DNA of 64,000 bases from Bryobacterales bacterium (lineage in GTDB: Bacteria; Acidobacteriota; Terriglobia; Bryobacterales; Bryobacteraceae), in assembly GCA_016713735.1 (NCBI GenBank), contig JADJOP010000004.1, positions 475,506 through 539,505 on the forward strand, in the 5' to 3' direction. Positions 1 to 10,947 of this stretch are shown here, in pieces. The stretch's first letter is position 1; each line of letters opens with the position of its first letter. Under the pieces are notes generated by a model that was given only the letters and a program-made list of their open reading frames with translations, was not told the DNA's origin and searched no databases. The translations under genes and the position numbers were made by a program.

Positions 1-134
1 TCCCCCCGCATCCGCGATCGGGCCAGCCGCCGCAACTCCGGATAGAACATCGCCACCAGTTGGCCGGCGGCTTCCTTGTCGCCTTGACGCAACTTGTCCA
101 TCAGCTCCGAGACTTGGCCCCCGTTCGTCTGCAT
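1..134 (-). CDS. ECF-type RNA polymerase sigma factor, N-terminal part (cut by window edge)
   Basis: Only the first 44 codons are in the window, read leftward from an ATG at 134. The peptide has the sigma-70 region 2.1 look of the acidobacterial ECF family (TIGR02999-like): SELMDKLRQGDKEAAGQL followed by FYPELRRLARSRM. Such factors direct RNA polymerase to stress or signal-controlled promoters. It is divergent from a Ser/Thr kinase gene with 64 bp between the starts, an arrangement common in Solibacter-type genomes. The rest of the gene lies outside the window, so conserved region 4 could not be checked. Confidence 0.75.
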   Translation of the reverse strand, partial: MQTNGGQVSELMDKLRQGDKEAAGQLVAMFYPELRRLARSRMRG

Positions 135-198
135 GTGGATGAGGCCGATTCTAGCATCGAACCTCCGGGTCCCCGCCCGGTATAATTTGAAACCGGAC

Positions 199-3036
<2,838 letters not shown>

Positions 3037-3446
3037 ATCACCCTCGCTTGCGGCTCCAGCCTGCCCGCTCCCGCGCCTCTTCGCAGCGGGCGGCCCTAAG
3101 AGCGCAGCGGCGCCCAGAGCGCTCCCCATGGCCCCGCAACCTCAATCAGCCCACGGCACGGGACACTGGGCAGGCCAATCGGTGGGCGAGCGCCGCGACG
3201 ATCGCATCAGCCCCGTTCCCATCCACCGTGCCGGTATGCTGACCTGGAATCTCCCCAGCCACGCTCCGGCCCGCTGCCTAAAGCGGACAAGCGCAATCCC
3301 CCCATACGGCCTTTCCCCAGCGGGGAATCGGAGTCCGTGTCCCCGCTAGCGGAGGAGTGCCGCCGCGGGAAGTAGTGCACACGCGGAGCCGGCAAACGGC
3401 AGTTCGTACGAATCGCACATACGAAATCTCAGGAAGCTCATCTAGA
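3037..3446. other. Intergenic region without recognisable gene
   Basis: No reading frame here gives a protein-like sequence on either strand, and no clear hairpin terminator was seen directly after the kinase gene. The base composition is similar to the flanks. The stretch ends in repeat copy A. Confidence 0.5.
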
Positions 3447-3536
3447 CCACGGGTTTTGCAGGGAGTCTGGTTCCCCCAGGTGGATGCGTTTCGAACGGTT
3501 TCGTTGCAATCACAAGCACTTGCCGCTCAAGGGTGA
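3447..3536 (+). repeat. Short peptide-tail repeat, copy A
   Basis: An open frame without a start ends in WFPQVDAFRTVSLQ, then QALAAQG and a stop at 3534-3536. The stretch around 3468-3512 matches copies at 5627-5671 and 26693-26737, with most differences at single bases and the reading frame kept. It looks like the C-terminal end of a short, multi-copy ORF family whose body is missing or degenerate here. Function unknown. Confidence 0.55.
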
Positions 3537-3631
3537 ATGCCTCGCTCATCGGCGATTCTGTCTGAACCTGAGTGCCGCCTGCGTTGGACTGGACCCCTCA
3601 GGCATCTCTGCCGATAGAGCATTGAGTCCAC

Positions 3632-5200
3632 ATGCTCGGCCTGCTGGTTGTTTTCCTCCTAGCCCTTCCCGCAACCGCGTTGACGGTCGACCAGACAATG
3701 TTGGGAGCCGCTGCCGACGAATCGGCATGCGCGGTCTCAAGGCCCTCCGCTCGTTTTGAGAACACGAGCGACCAGGTGTACTTCCGCTTTGTTGCTCGAG
3801 GGCTCCGCGCCGGCGACCGGCTCGCCGTCGAGTGGATCGAGCCCGGCGGCCACATCCACTCGTCATCGGCGTATGACCCGCTTCCGGCCGCCTCGTCGCT
3901 GTGCTTCGTCACCGGCCTGCCCCTGGGCGGGTTCCCAGCCTCGCAGTTGCCCGGCATCTGGACCGTTCGAGTCACCCGTGGCGCCGCCGTACTCGCATCG
4001 CGCACGTTCGAAGTCACCGCATCGTTCGATCCTTCCGCCCCGCGCATCACCGGTATCGATCGCGCCGAGGCCGAGGGCCGGCATACCGATCTCGAAATTC
4101 GCGGTCAAGGTTTCGTCAGCGATTCGATCGTCAACGTCGCGCAATATACGAAGGAAGGTGGCTGGAAATACATTGCGATGCTGCTTCCCTCAGGCTCGAA
4201 CGGGGAGCGTATGGCAGTTCGGTTGTCGACGCTGCCCGCCGCCGAGTATTTGGTGATCGTGAAGAACCCGGACGGCCGGCAGAGTCCGCCCGTGCGATTT
4301 CTGATTTCCAGCCCTGCCGCATATAAGCTCCCCACACCGGCCGGACAAACGTGGACCATTACACAAGGGCCGTACGGTGGATTCTCGCACTATGGACGAA
4401 GCCGCCATGCCTGGGACATTGCGCCAAAGTCTGGATCATGCATCGTGGCCATGCGGGCGGGGGTCGCACACACCTTCGACCTCAAGCTGGGCCAGACGCC
4501 CAACCGTCGAATCTTCGGCAATTACATCACGGTACAGCACGATGACGGCGAGTACAGCCACTACGCCCATCTGAAGACAGGGTCGTTTCGAGTAAAGGAA
4601 GGCGAACGCGTCGTCCAGGGCCAGCCGCTCGCAACCGCCGGGAACAGCGGCTATACGGTAGGGCAGGGTGGCGGACATCATGTTCACGTCCACGTCACTA
4701 GGGCGCCTTCTATCTCATCCCCGAGCCTGCCGTTCCGCTTCGACGACCTTCCAGCGCGCGGCTATAGAGGCGGGATATTCGACGTGTCGTCAACAAACGC
4801 CGCCACGGGAGACTGCGCCGGCACATCCGGCCAAACCTACGCCGGAAGCGTCGCGGTGACCGAGGTGTGGAGCCAACTGATCACCGCCGGCCCGCGTGTG
4901 CGCTCGTTCGTGGTGCGGCTCGAAGGCCAAACGGAAACCGCGGCGTTGGACCTCTCCCTGGTTAGCCCTAGCGGCCACCATTATGCGAGCTACGCCGATC
5001 CCGCGGGATTTGATCCGGCAGGAGTCACGTTCCGGTTGTCTCAGCCTGAGCGTGGCTCCTGGCGCGTTCTGGTCCGCGGGATGAAGGGGAGCGGGGAACG
5101 AGTCGAGTTTCGCGTCATTGCGGAGATGGCCGAGCAGGATCCCGCACAAAGAGGAATCCCGGCCGCGCGCATTTCCGCGGGCGGCCTGACTCCTCGCTAG
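3632..5200 (+). CDS. Exported M23-family (LytM-like) peptidase with C-terminal P-like domain
   Basis: The product is about 522 aa with a hydrophobic signal peptide (residues 1-16). An Ig/IPT-like region occupies roughly 135-225. The M23 domain spans about 240-370: the zinc ligand pair H259/D262 (RHAWDIA) and the HxH motif H352/H354 (HHVHVHV) are both present, as is the usual GNYITVQHDDGEYSHYAH segment. The last 120 residues resemble a proprotein-convertase P domain (jelly-roll). Expected role: cleavage of peptidoglycan cross-links or another glycine-rich peptide in the periplasm or outside the cell. The stop codon TAG lies inside the left end of a MITE-like element, so the original C-terminus may have been different. 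Confidence 0.8.
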   Translation: MLGLLVVFLLALPATALTVDQTMLGAAADESACAVSRPSARFENTSDQVYFRFVARGLRAGDRLAVEWIEPGGHIHSSSAYDPLPAASSLCFVTGLPLGGFPASQLPGIWTVRVTRGAAVLASRTFEVTASFDPSAPRITGIDRAEAEGRHTDLEIRGQGFVSDSIVNVAQYTKEGGWKYIAMLLPSGSNGERMAVRLSTLPAAEYLVIVKNPDGRQSPPVRFLISSPAAYKLPTPAGQTWTITQGPYGGFSHYGRSRHAWDIAPKSGSCIVAMRAGVAHTFDLKLGQTPNRRIFGNYITVQHDDGEYSHYAHLKTGSFRVKEGERVVQGQPLATAGNSGYTVGQGGGHHVHVHVTRAPSISSPSLPFRFDDLPARGYRGGIFDVSSTNAATGDCAGTSGQTYAGSVAVTEVWSQLITAGPRVRSFVVRLEGQTETAALDLSLVSPSGHHYASYADPAGFDPAGVTFRLSQPERGSWRVLVRGMKGSGERVEFRVIAEMAEQDPAQRGIPAARISAGGLTPR

Positions 5201-5381
5201 CCCGGAAGTTTCACCACGATCGCAGCGAGGAGCGATGAGAGCCGTGCGAATGCAAGGCGCGCGAAGCAGGTGGGACGTTGGCGTACTTGAACACTACGTT
5301 GAGGACCACCGTCGAGCGCAACGCAGCAGGCGCACGGCTATCGCGCTCCGCAGCCGATGGCTGGTGAAATTTTCGGGCTAG
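5197..5381. mobile_element. MITE-like element with about 20-bp terminal inverted repeats
   Basis: The left end CTAGCCCGGAAGTTTCACCA and the right end TGGTGAAATTTTCGGGCTAG are inverted copies with two mismatches. The similarity continues inward (ATCG..GCG..GGAGCG.. then AGCCGTGCG on both arms). If the CTAG at each end is a target duplication, it fits the YTAR target used by IS5-group elements (family knowledge). There is no transposase frame, so it would be moved in trans. The left CTAG supplies the TAG stop of the upstream peptidase gene. Confidence 0.7.
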
Positions 5382-5578
5382 GGTCGTGTCCAACAGCGAG
5401 TTGGCTGCCGAATGATCTCCAGGTGCACGAGTAGTCGTGACCAGTGAAATCCAACCACCTGTCTTGTCCCACGACGAGCGGTGACAACGGAAGCGCCGGA
5501 GTGTGGAGGGGGAGTGGTGGCGCACGTGCGATCCAGCGGCTCCAACTGCCTACTCCTACAATTGATTTCTACCGGCCG
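5382..5578. other. Intergenic region, no feature seen
   Basis: About 200 bp between the MITE-like element and repeat copy B. No protein-like frame and no strong hairpin was found. Confidence 0.4.
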
Positions 5579-5707
5579 ATGAATTCATTCCTTCGGGCGG
5601 TCATCAAGTTTCGGTTCGCTTGGAAATGGCTCCCCGTGGTGGATGCAGTTCAAACTGCTTCATTGCTGGCAAATATACTTGCGGGCAATGACTGCGCAGC
5701 TCCATAA
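5579..5707 (+). repeat. Short peptide-tail repeat, copy B, possible 42-aa ORF
   Basis: ATG 5579 opens a 42-codon frame: MNSFLRAVIKFRF, then AWKWLPVVDAVQTASLLANI, ending ILAGNDCAAP and stop at 5705-5707. The WLPVVDA..T core matches copies A and C. This is the only copy with a plausible complete small ORF. Function unknown; coding status unproven. Confidence 0.45.
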
Positions 5708-5954
5708 AGTCTCCGGCTGGATTCCACTGCAATCCAGGATCTGGGCGACGGAGGACAACTTTCAGCGGCAAGGGTGGCATACATGCCCGTTGGGGATTTC
5801 GGCCACTTCACTCACCGCCTGAGTTGACTTCCTCGGGGGGCCGGCCGCCGCCATGCAGGCAAACGATGGCGGGAAACGGACCCGTGCCGGAGGGCCGGGC
5901 GAGGTCCATCTTCAGCTCTATGCCGGCAGCGGGTGTACAGACGATCTTGCTGGA
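5708..5954. other. 3' flank of the sulfatase operon, no gene recognised
   Basis: This lies between repeat copy B and the last stop of the leftward operon. No protein-like frame was identified and no convincing rho-independent terminator for the leftward transcript was seen. Confidence 0.4.
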
Positions 5955-7352
5955 TCATAGGACAGTCACCGGGTCTCCGGTGTCCTTCATCCATCTCTCG
6001 AGCAGCTTCTGCATCTCTGGTATGCGGCGCCTCCCATCCGGAGTGTCCGCCAGGTTCTTCAACTCGTACGGGTCTTTCCGCAGGTGGAACAACTGCACGG
6101 GGCCCGGTGTAGAGGTGCGGTAGCGAATGAACTTCCAGTCGCCGGTCGTCACGGCACGCTGGAGCTCCCGGTAGGCGAGGAACAACGAATCGCGGAGCAC
6201 GGCATCGGGGCGTGTAAAGGCCGGTGCCAGACTTAGGCCTTCAAGCGTTGGCGGCGCGGGCAGGTCGCAGAGCGAACACAAAGTGGGAAAGACATCGAGC
6301 AGGTAGCAGAGCGAGTCACTCCGCCGGTTCTTGGGCACACCGCGTCCCGAGAAGATCAGCGGCACGCGGACGCTGTGGTCGTATAGATTCTGCTTCCCCA
6401 TCAGGCCGTGGCGTCCCACTGCGAGCCCGTTGTCCGATGCGAAGACAACAATTGTGTCGGCGGCGCGCCCGGTGCGCTCCAGCGTGTCCAGAATCCGCCC
6501 GATCTGAGCGTCCATATGGGTGACCATCGCGTAGTAGTCGCTAATCTGTTGGCGGACGATTTCCGGGGTGCGCGGGAACGGGGCCAGCATCTCGTCGCGG
6601 ATCTTCAGTTCTCCGTTGTCGAAGGGGTGCTCCGGAAGAAAGCTCTCGGGCAGGCGGATGCGGCCGGGCGGGTAGGCCCTGTGCGCTTCGCTTGGGGCGT
6701 TGCGCGGATCGTGTGGCGCCGCGTAGGCTACATAGGCAAGGAAGGGATCGGAAGAGGTGTGGGTCTCGATGAAGCGCACCGCTGCATCCGTGAACAACTG
6801 AGAGGAGTGTGCGCTGCCGATGCGGTCGGGTGCGGCGGGATAGCGCCCGTCCGGCCGGAAGTCGTGCAGCGGTACCTTGAAGTGATCCGTCATGCCGCCG
6901 AAGAAGATGTTCCCTCCGGCGGAAAAACTGCGCGCATAGAGCGGAGCGCGGTTGTGCCATTTGCCCGTTCCGAATGTTTTGTAGCCCTGACTGCGGAAGT
7001 ATTCGGGCAGGAGGTGAAACGGACCTCGGCGGCCGCGGCCGGTGACTTCCGCGGTGAGCCGCTCGTCGGCACGAAAAAGCGTCTGTCCGCTGAGGAACAT
7101 CGCCCGGCTGGCCACGCAAACCGCGGGCGCAATTCCGCCCATGATGTGAGCCCGTGTGAAGGCGACACCGCTGCGCACCATGCGATCGAGATTGGGCGTA
7201 CGAATCTCCCGGTTGCCGAGCGCGGCCACGGTGCTGTAGGTCTGGTCGTCGCTCAGCAGGACGACGACGTTCGGCCGGCGCTGGCCCGCTTGCAGTGCGC
7301 GAGGCGCGGCCGCGGAGGAGCATAGGAAGTTGCGGCGGCTTGAGATGCTCAT
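5955..7352 (-). CDS. Tat-exported sulfatase with CxAxR catalytic motif
   Basis: The product is about 465 aa. The start ATG at 7352 overlaps the upstream stop by 4 bp (ATGA), so the longer open frame reaching 7853 was not used. The N-terminus SRRNFL plus a hydrophobic stretch is a Tat-like signal. Sulfatase features: metal-binding LLSDDQ near residue 35, and CVASR with Cys79, the residue converted to formylglycine in this family. The motif is CxAxR rather than the usual CxPxR, a variant tolerated by known maturases. A C-terminal metal site FASDNG and GRHGLMGK follow. Predicted role: hydrolysis of a sulfate ester on a polysaccharide, here probably a fucan. Last gene of a five-gene operon. Confidence 0.88.
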   Translation of the reverse strand: MSISSRRNFLCSSAAAPRALQAGQRRPNVVVLLSDDQTYSTVAALGNREIRTPNLDRMVRSGVAFTRAHIMGGIAPAVCVASRAMFLSGQTLFRADERLTAEVTGRGRRGPFHLLPEYFRSQGYKTFGTGKWHNRAPLYARSFSAGGNIFFGGMTDHFKVPLHDFRPDGRYPAAPDRIGSAHSSQLFTDAAVRFIETHTSSDPFLAYVAYAAPHDPRNAPSEAHRAYPPGRIRLPESFLPEHPFDNGELKIRDEMLAPFPRTPEIVRQQISDYYAMVTHMDAQIGRILDTLERTGRAADTIVVFASDNGLAVGRHGLMGKQNLYDHSVRVPLIFSGRGVPKNRRSDSLCYLLDVFPTLCSLCDLPAPPTLEGLSLAPAFTRPDAVLRDSLFLAYRELQRAVTTGDWKFIRYRTSTPGPVQLFHLRKDPYELKNLADTPDGRRRIPEMQKLLERWMKDTGDPVTVL

Positions 7353-8716
7353 GGGTGTTTTTTGTAGTCTGCTCCAGCATTGCTTTGGCGGCACGATTCC
7401 CGCCAGGCGGTGAGAATTCCACGCATTCGGTGCGTCTCCGAGGGCAGGTGCAACGCCAGGTTCTTGGTCTCGGACGGGTCGGCAAGCAGGTCCCACAAGA
7501 GGTCGTCCCTGCTGTCCAGATTGGTCAGGAGTTTGTACCTGTTTTCGATCAGTGCCAGTCTGGGTGACCCGCGGGTGACCTTGGTCGTCTCGAACGCCAA
7601 CGCCCGGGCGCCTGCGTGCTCTCCATCGCGCAACGTCGCAAGCAGACTGATGCCATCCAACGGACGCCGGTGCGGTGCGGGCAGGCCGAGCGCGTCGACG
7701 ATGGTAGGGAAGTAGTCGGAGGTGGAGGCCATGCTCTTCACTACGCTGGACCGCTTGATGACGTCCGGCCACTCCAACATCCCTGGCACACGGATACCTC
7801 CTTCGAAGAGGCTGGCCTTGCGCCCCCGGAACGGACGCGCCGTTCCCGGCCACTCCGCGTCCTCCTGATCTCCTTCCGGCCCGTTATCGCTGGCATACCA
7901 CAGCATCGTGTTGCCGGCCACGCCATGACGCCGCAGCCCGGAACGAAGGCGTCCGACCTGCTCGTCCATCGCCGTGATCGCGCCCCAATAGTGCTGCTGG
8001 GTTTCCGTGAACCCGCGATATTTCGCCCGGTGCTCCGCTGTCGCGACCACAGGCAGATGCGGAGTGTGCAGCCAGACCACGGCGAGGAACGGATCCTTAC
8101 CCTTCGCGCTGCGCTCAATGAACGCGAGGGCGCGATCCATGATGATCCGGGAATCATCGCCACGCAGTGTCTCCGTCACGGGCTTGCCGTTTTCCCAGTA
8201 CTCGCCGGAGGGCGGATCGACCGTGGGCACTTTGCGCACGGTCGAGAACCACTCGCTGAAACCATGATCCGAAGGCGATGAACGTTTCGGTCCGTCGAAG
8301 TCACCCAGGTGCCACTTGCCAAAATGGCCAGTGCGATAGCCGAGCGGTTTGACTACCTCGGCGATCGTGACTTCCTCATGCGGCAGCGCATATTCGGAAG
8401 GCTGGCCCTCGCGGCCGGCGTTGGCGAAGAACACTCCATAGCGGAAAGGGTGGCGTCCGGTGAGGCAGCTGCCCCGAGTAGGCGAGCACACAGGGGCGCC
8501 GGAGTAGAAGCGGTCAAAGCGAACGCCGCTGCGTGCCATGTCGTCAAGGTGGGGCGTCCGAAGCGTGGGATGGCCGTTGTACCCGGTGTCTCCCCAGCCC
8601 TGATCGTCGGCCATCACGAGGATGATGTTCGGACGTCTGGCAGCGGCGCGCAGGCCCGCCGGCAGTGCGCTGACGCAGGCCCCGGTGATCCACTGCCGTC
8701 TGGTGAATGCGGTCAT
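7349..8716 (-). CDS. Tat-exported sulfatase with CxPxR motif
   Basis: Start ATG at 8716 overlaps the acetylesterase stop (8713-8715), and its own stop overlaps the next start; both are ATGA overlaps. The product is about 455 aa. The N-terminus TRRQWI is Tat-like. Alkaline-phosphatase-fold motifs are clear: VMADDQGWGD (metal Asp37/38), VCSPTR with Cys77 for formylglycine, GKWHLG, and ASDNGPEGD. It is closer to arylsulfatase A-type exo-sulfatases than the neighbouring sulfatase. Context with two fucosidases and an esterase suggests removal of sulfate from fucose residues. Needs a maturase (FGE or anSME), not seen in the window. Confidence 0.9.
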   Translation of the reverse strand: MTAFTRRQWITGACVSALPAGLRAAARRPNIILVMADDQGWGDTGYNGHPTLRTPHLDDMARSGVRFDRFYSGAPVCSPTRGSCLTGRHPFRYGVFFANAGREGQPSEYALPHEEVTIAEVVKPLGYRTGHFGKWHLGDFDGPKRSSPSDHGFSEWFSTVRKVPTVDPPSGEYWENGKPVTETLRGDDSRIIMDRALAFIERSAKGKDPFLAVVWLHTPHLPVVATAEHRAKYRGFTETQQHYWGAITAMDEQVGRLRSGLRRHGVAGNTMLWYASDNGPEGDQEDAEWPGTARPFRGRKASLFEGGIRVPGMLEWPDVIKRSSVVKSMASTSDYFPTIVDALGLPAPHRRPLDGISLLATLRDGEHAGARALAFETTKVTRGSPRLALIENRYKLLTNLDSRDDLLWDLLADPSETKNLALHLPSETHRMRGILTAWRESCRQSNAGADYKKHP

Positions 8717-10947
8717 CGGCTCACCCGGCAGCGCTCCAGTGCGGAACCGACCGCGGCAGACACCTGTTGCCCCAGGATCCAATTGGCCGCCGGCCTGTAA
8801 TGTACATTCCCCGGAGCCACGAACTGCGCGGGAGCGAACGCTGTAGTGACCGCGTGGAGGTCATTGATCGGGATGGCGTTCGCGGCCATGATCCGGGCAG
8901 CGATGTCGTTATACGTGCGCTCGTCGCCATTATTGCGCCCAGGCTCGCCGGGCGGGACCACTGTGGTGTGGGCCCATACCAGGCAGGCCCCTGTGCGCTT
9001 CAAGCGCGATACCAGCTCACTGAGGTTTTTCTCATACTGAACCGGAGTTACGGAGATCCTGCCTCGAACCTTGTCTAATTGACCAACCGACTTCAGTTCC
9101 GGATTGCGGTAGGCGAGGTCGTGTAAACCGAAGTTGAAATGGATCACGCTCCATTTCGTTGATCCGAGCCAGTCATCCAGTTGGAGAAGTCCCTGCTCGG
9201 TGGAGCGGCAGTTGGCCGGCTCGTCCTTCTCCGGCACGACGGGACGCACAACGTTGGCGCGGCCGCGCAGCAGATGCCTGACCTCTCTCGTGTAGCCGAT
9301 GGATATCGAGTCGCCGAGGATGAGGACATGGGGAAGGGCCGGATCCAAGGGGGCTGACCAGCCGCCCTTCCCCATCACGGGCAGGTTCTCCTTAGGCGAA
9401 GCAGCGCCGCCTTTCCGCATCACCGCATCGGCCCAGTTGTCCGAGCGCAAGGGAGACGCCGGCAATCCGGTGGCGCTTTCGAGGTTCGCATCCGGGTTGT
9501 CGGCCCAGGCATAGCGCACAGCGGCGGGCCGAGCTACGGCCTTGCTGGTCACCACCACGGTGTTGCCGTCGATTCGGGCTTCGGCCGGTTCGAACACTTT
9601 GTCGGAACTGGCGACGGCGAAACCGCGCAGCGGCTGATTGGCGCGCGCCCGCAAGCCGGCGGCGCCTGAAAACCAGATCCGAAGCGAGCTGTCTTCCGTG
9701 GTCGCGCGCAAAAACAGAGGCCCCGAGGACTCAACAGACTCACCATACGCGATGGACCGCGCGGCCAAGGCCAGACGCCGGCCGACGGTCTTTTTGTCCT
9801 TCGGGTGGATGTCTTGCGCGTCCCCGACATCAATCGTGACCGTCATTCCCGTGCTCGGGACCCGGTTCAGGGTGAACAACTGTGAGTCACGCAATTCGGG
9901 CCATTCCGTGCCCGGTCCGGTGCCTACACCTTCGTAGTTCGCCAATTGCACGAACAGGAAGGGAAAGCGGCCGATGCCCCAGCGATCACGCCAACCCTCC
10001 ATCATCGCGGGAAAGAGAGACCGATAGAGTCGGGCCTCGGCGCGTGAGGCGTTGGTTTCGCCCTGATACCAAATCGCGCCGCGGATCGCATAGGGCGTGA
10101 GCGGCGCAATCATGCCGTTAAACAGGCCGCTGGGCACATGGGCGCTGCCCGGTCCTAAGGGAGCACGGGGCCGTTGGGTCTCGATCTTACCCGCCAGCTC
10201 CCAGTGACGCATCTCCGATTCGTGACGCTTCATCGCTTCCGGGTACTCGGCGAACAGCCGGGCCCACTTGGTGAGGTAGAACTGGAGTTCAGGAGCGGCC
10301 AGCAACTCCTCGCGGCCCGTCCACGATTCAGCGGGAGTTCCACCACGGGCGGCCTGAATCAAACCAATGGGCACGTTCAGATGCTGGTGAAGGTCGCGTC
10401 CGAAAAAATAGGCGATAGCGGAGAAATCCGGAGTGCTCTCGGGCGAGCACTCGCGCCACTGGGCCTGCACGTCTGTCATCGGCGCTTCCGCAATACGGTG
10501 CGGGACTTTGAAGAGGCGGATCTTCGGGTGGCTTGCCGCCGCGATCTCCTCCTTGCCGCCCCGCGAAAGATTGAGGCGCCACTCCATGTTCGATTGGCCC
10601 GAGGCCAGCCACACTTCGCCTACCAGCACATCCCGCAGCGCCAGTTCATTCGTTCCGGATACCTTCACCTCGTCTGGACCGCCCGCCTGTTGCGGCGGAA
10701 GGAAAAGCTCCCAGCGCCCGCGCGGATCGGCGATCGCAAGGCGCTCCGTGCCGCGGAAGCGCACGGTCACACGCTCACCCGGCTCAGCCGTTCCCCAGAA
10801 ACGCAAGGGTACGTCGCGCTGCAGGACCATTCGATCCGAAAGCAGCGCCGGGAGCTTCACAGCGCCTTGCAGGGAGAACGGTGTTCCCGAGAGGCACCAC
10901 AGCAGGGCGGCCGAGGCCAGTGGACAGACTCGAAGCAATGTCATCAA
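8713..10947 (-). CDS. Exported sialate O-acetylesterase-like protein fused to a C-terminal SGNH hydrolase domain
   Basis: The product is 744 aa with a signal peptide (1-29). The first part is a SASA-type carbohydrate acetylesterase: LASGQSNMEW (nucleophile Ser119) and GAIWYQGETN near the centre. The last 205 residues (540-744) form a second esterase-like unit with LILGDSISIGYT (block I Ser), a block III-like NFGLHD, and GNVHYRP near the end. Known SASA enzymes remove acetyl groups from sugars; the second domain may take a different ester. The gene overlaps both neighbours by 4 bp, so it is translationally coupled to a fucosidase (upstream) and a sulfatase (downstream). Substrate is inferred, not shown. 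Confidence 0.85.
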   Translation of the reverse strand: MMTLLRVCPLASAALLWCLSGTPFSLQGAVKLPALLSDRMVLQRDVPLRFWGTAEPGERVTVRFRGTERLAIADPRGRWELFLPPQQAGGPDEVKVSGTNELALRDVLVGEVWLASGQSNMEWRLNLSRGGKEEIAAASHPKIRLFKVPHRIAEAPMTDVQAQWRECSPESTPDFSAIAYFFGRDLHQHLNVPIGLIQAARGGTPAESWTGREELLAAPELQFYLTKWARLFAEYPEAMKRHESEMRHWELAGKIETQRPRAPLGPGSAHVPSGLFNGMIAPLTPYAIRGAIWYQGETNASRAEARLYRSLFPAMMEGWRDRWGIGRFPFLFVQLANYEGVGTGPGTEWPELRDSQLFTLNRVPSTGMTVTIDVGDAQDIHPKDKKTVGRRLALAARSIAYGESVESSGPLFLRATTEDSSLRIWFSGAAGLRARANQPLRGFAVASSDKVFEPAEARIDGNTVVVTSKAVARPAAVRYAWADNPDANLESATGLPASPLRSDNWADAVMRKGGAASPKENLPVMGKGGWSAPLDPALPHVLILGDSISIGYTREVRHLLRGRANVVRPVVPEKDEPANCRSTEQGLLQLDDWLGSTKWSVIHFNFGLHDLAYRNPELKSVGQLDKVRGRISVTPVQYEKNLSELVSRLKRTGACLVWAHTTVVPPGEPGRNNGDERTYNDIAARIMAANAIPINDLHAVTTAFAPAQFVAPGNVHYRPAANWILGQQVSAAVGSALERCRVSR

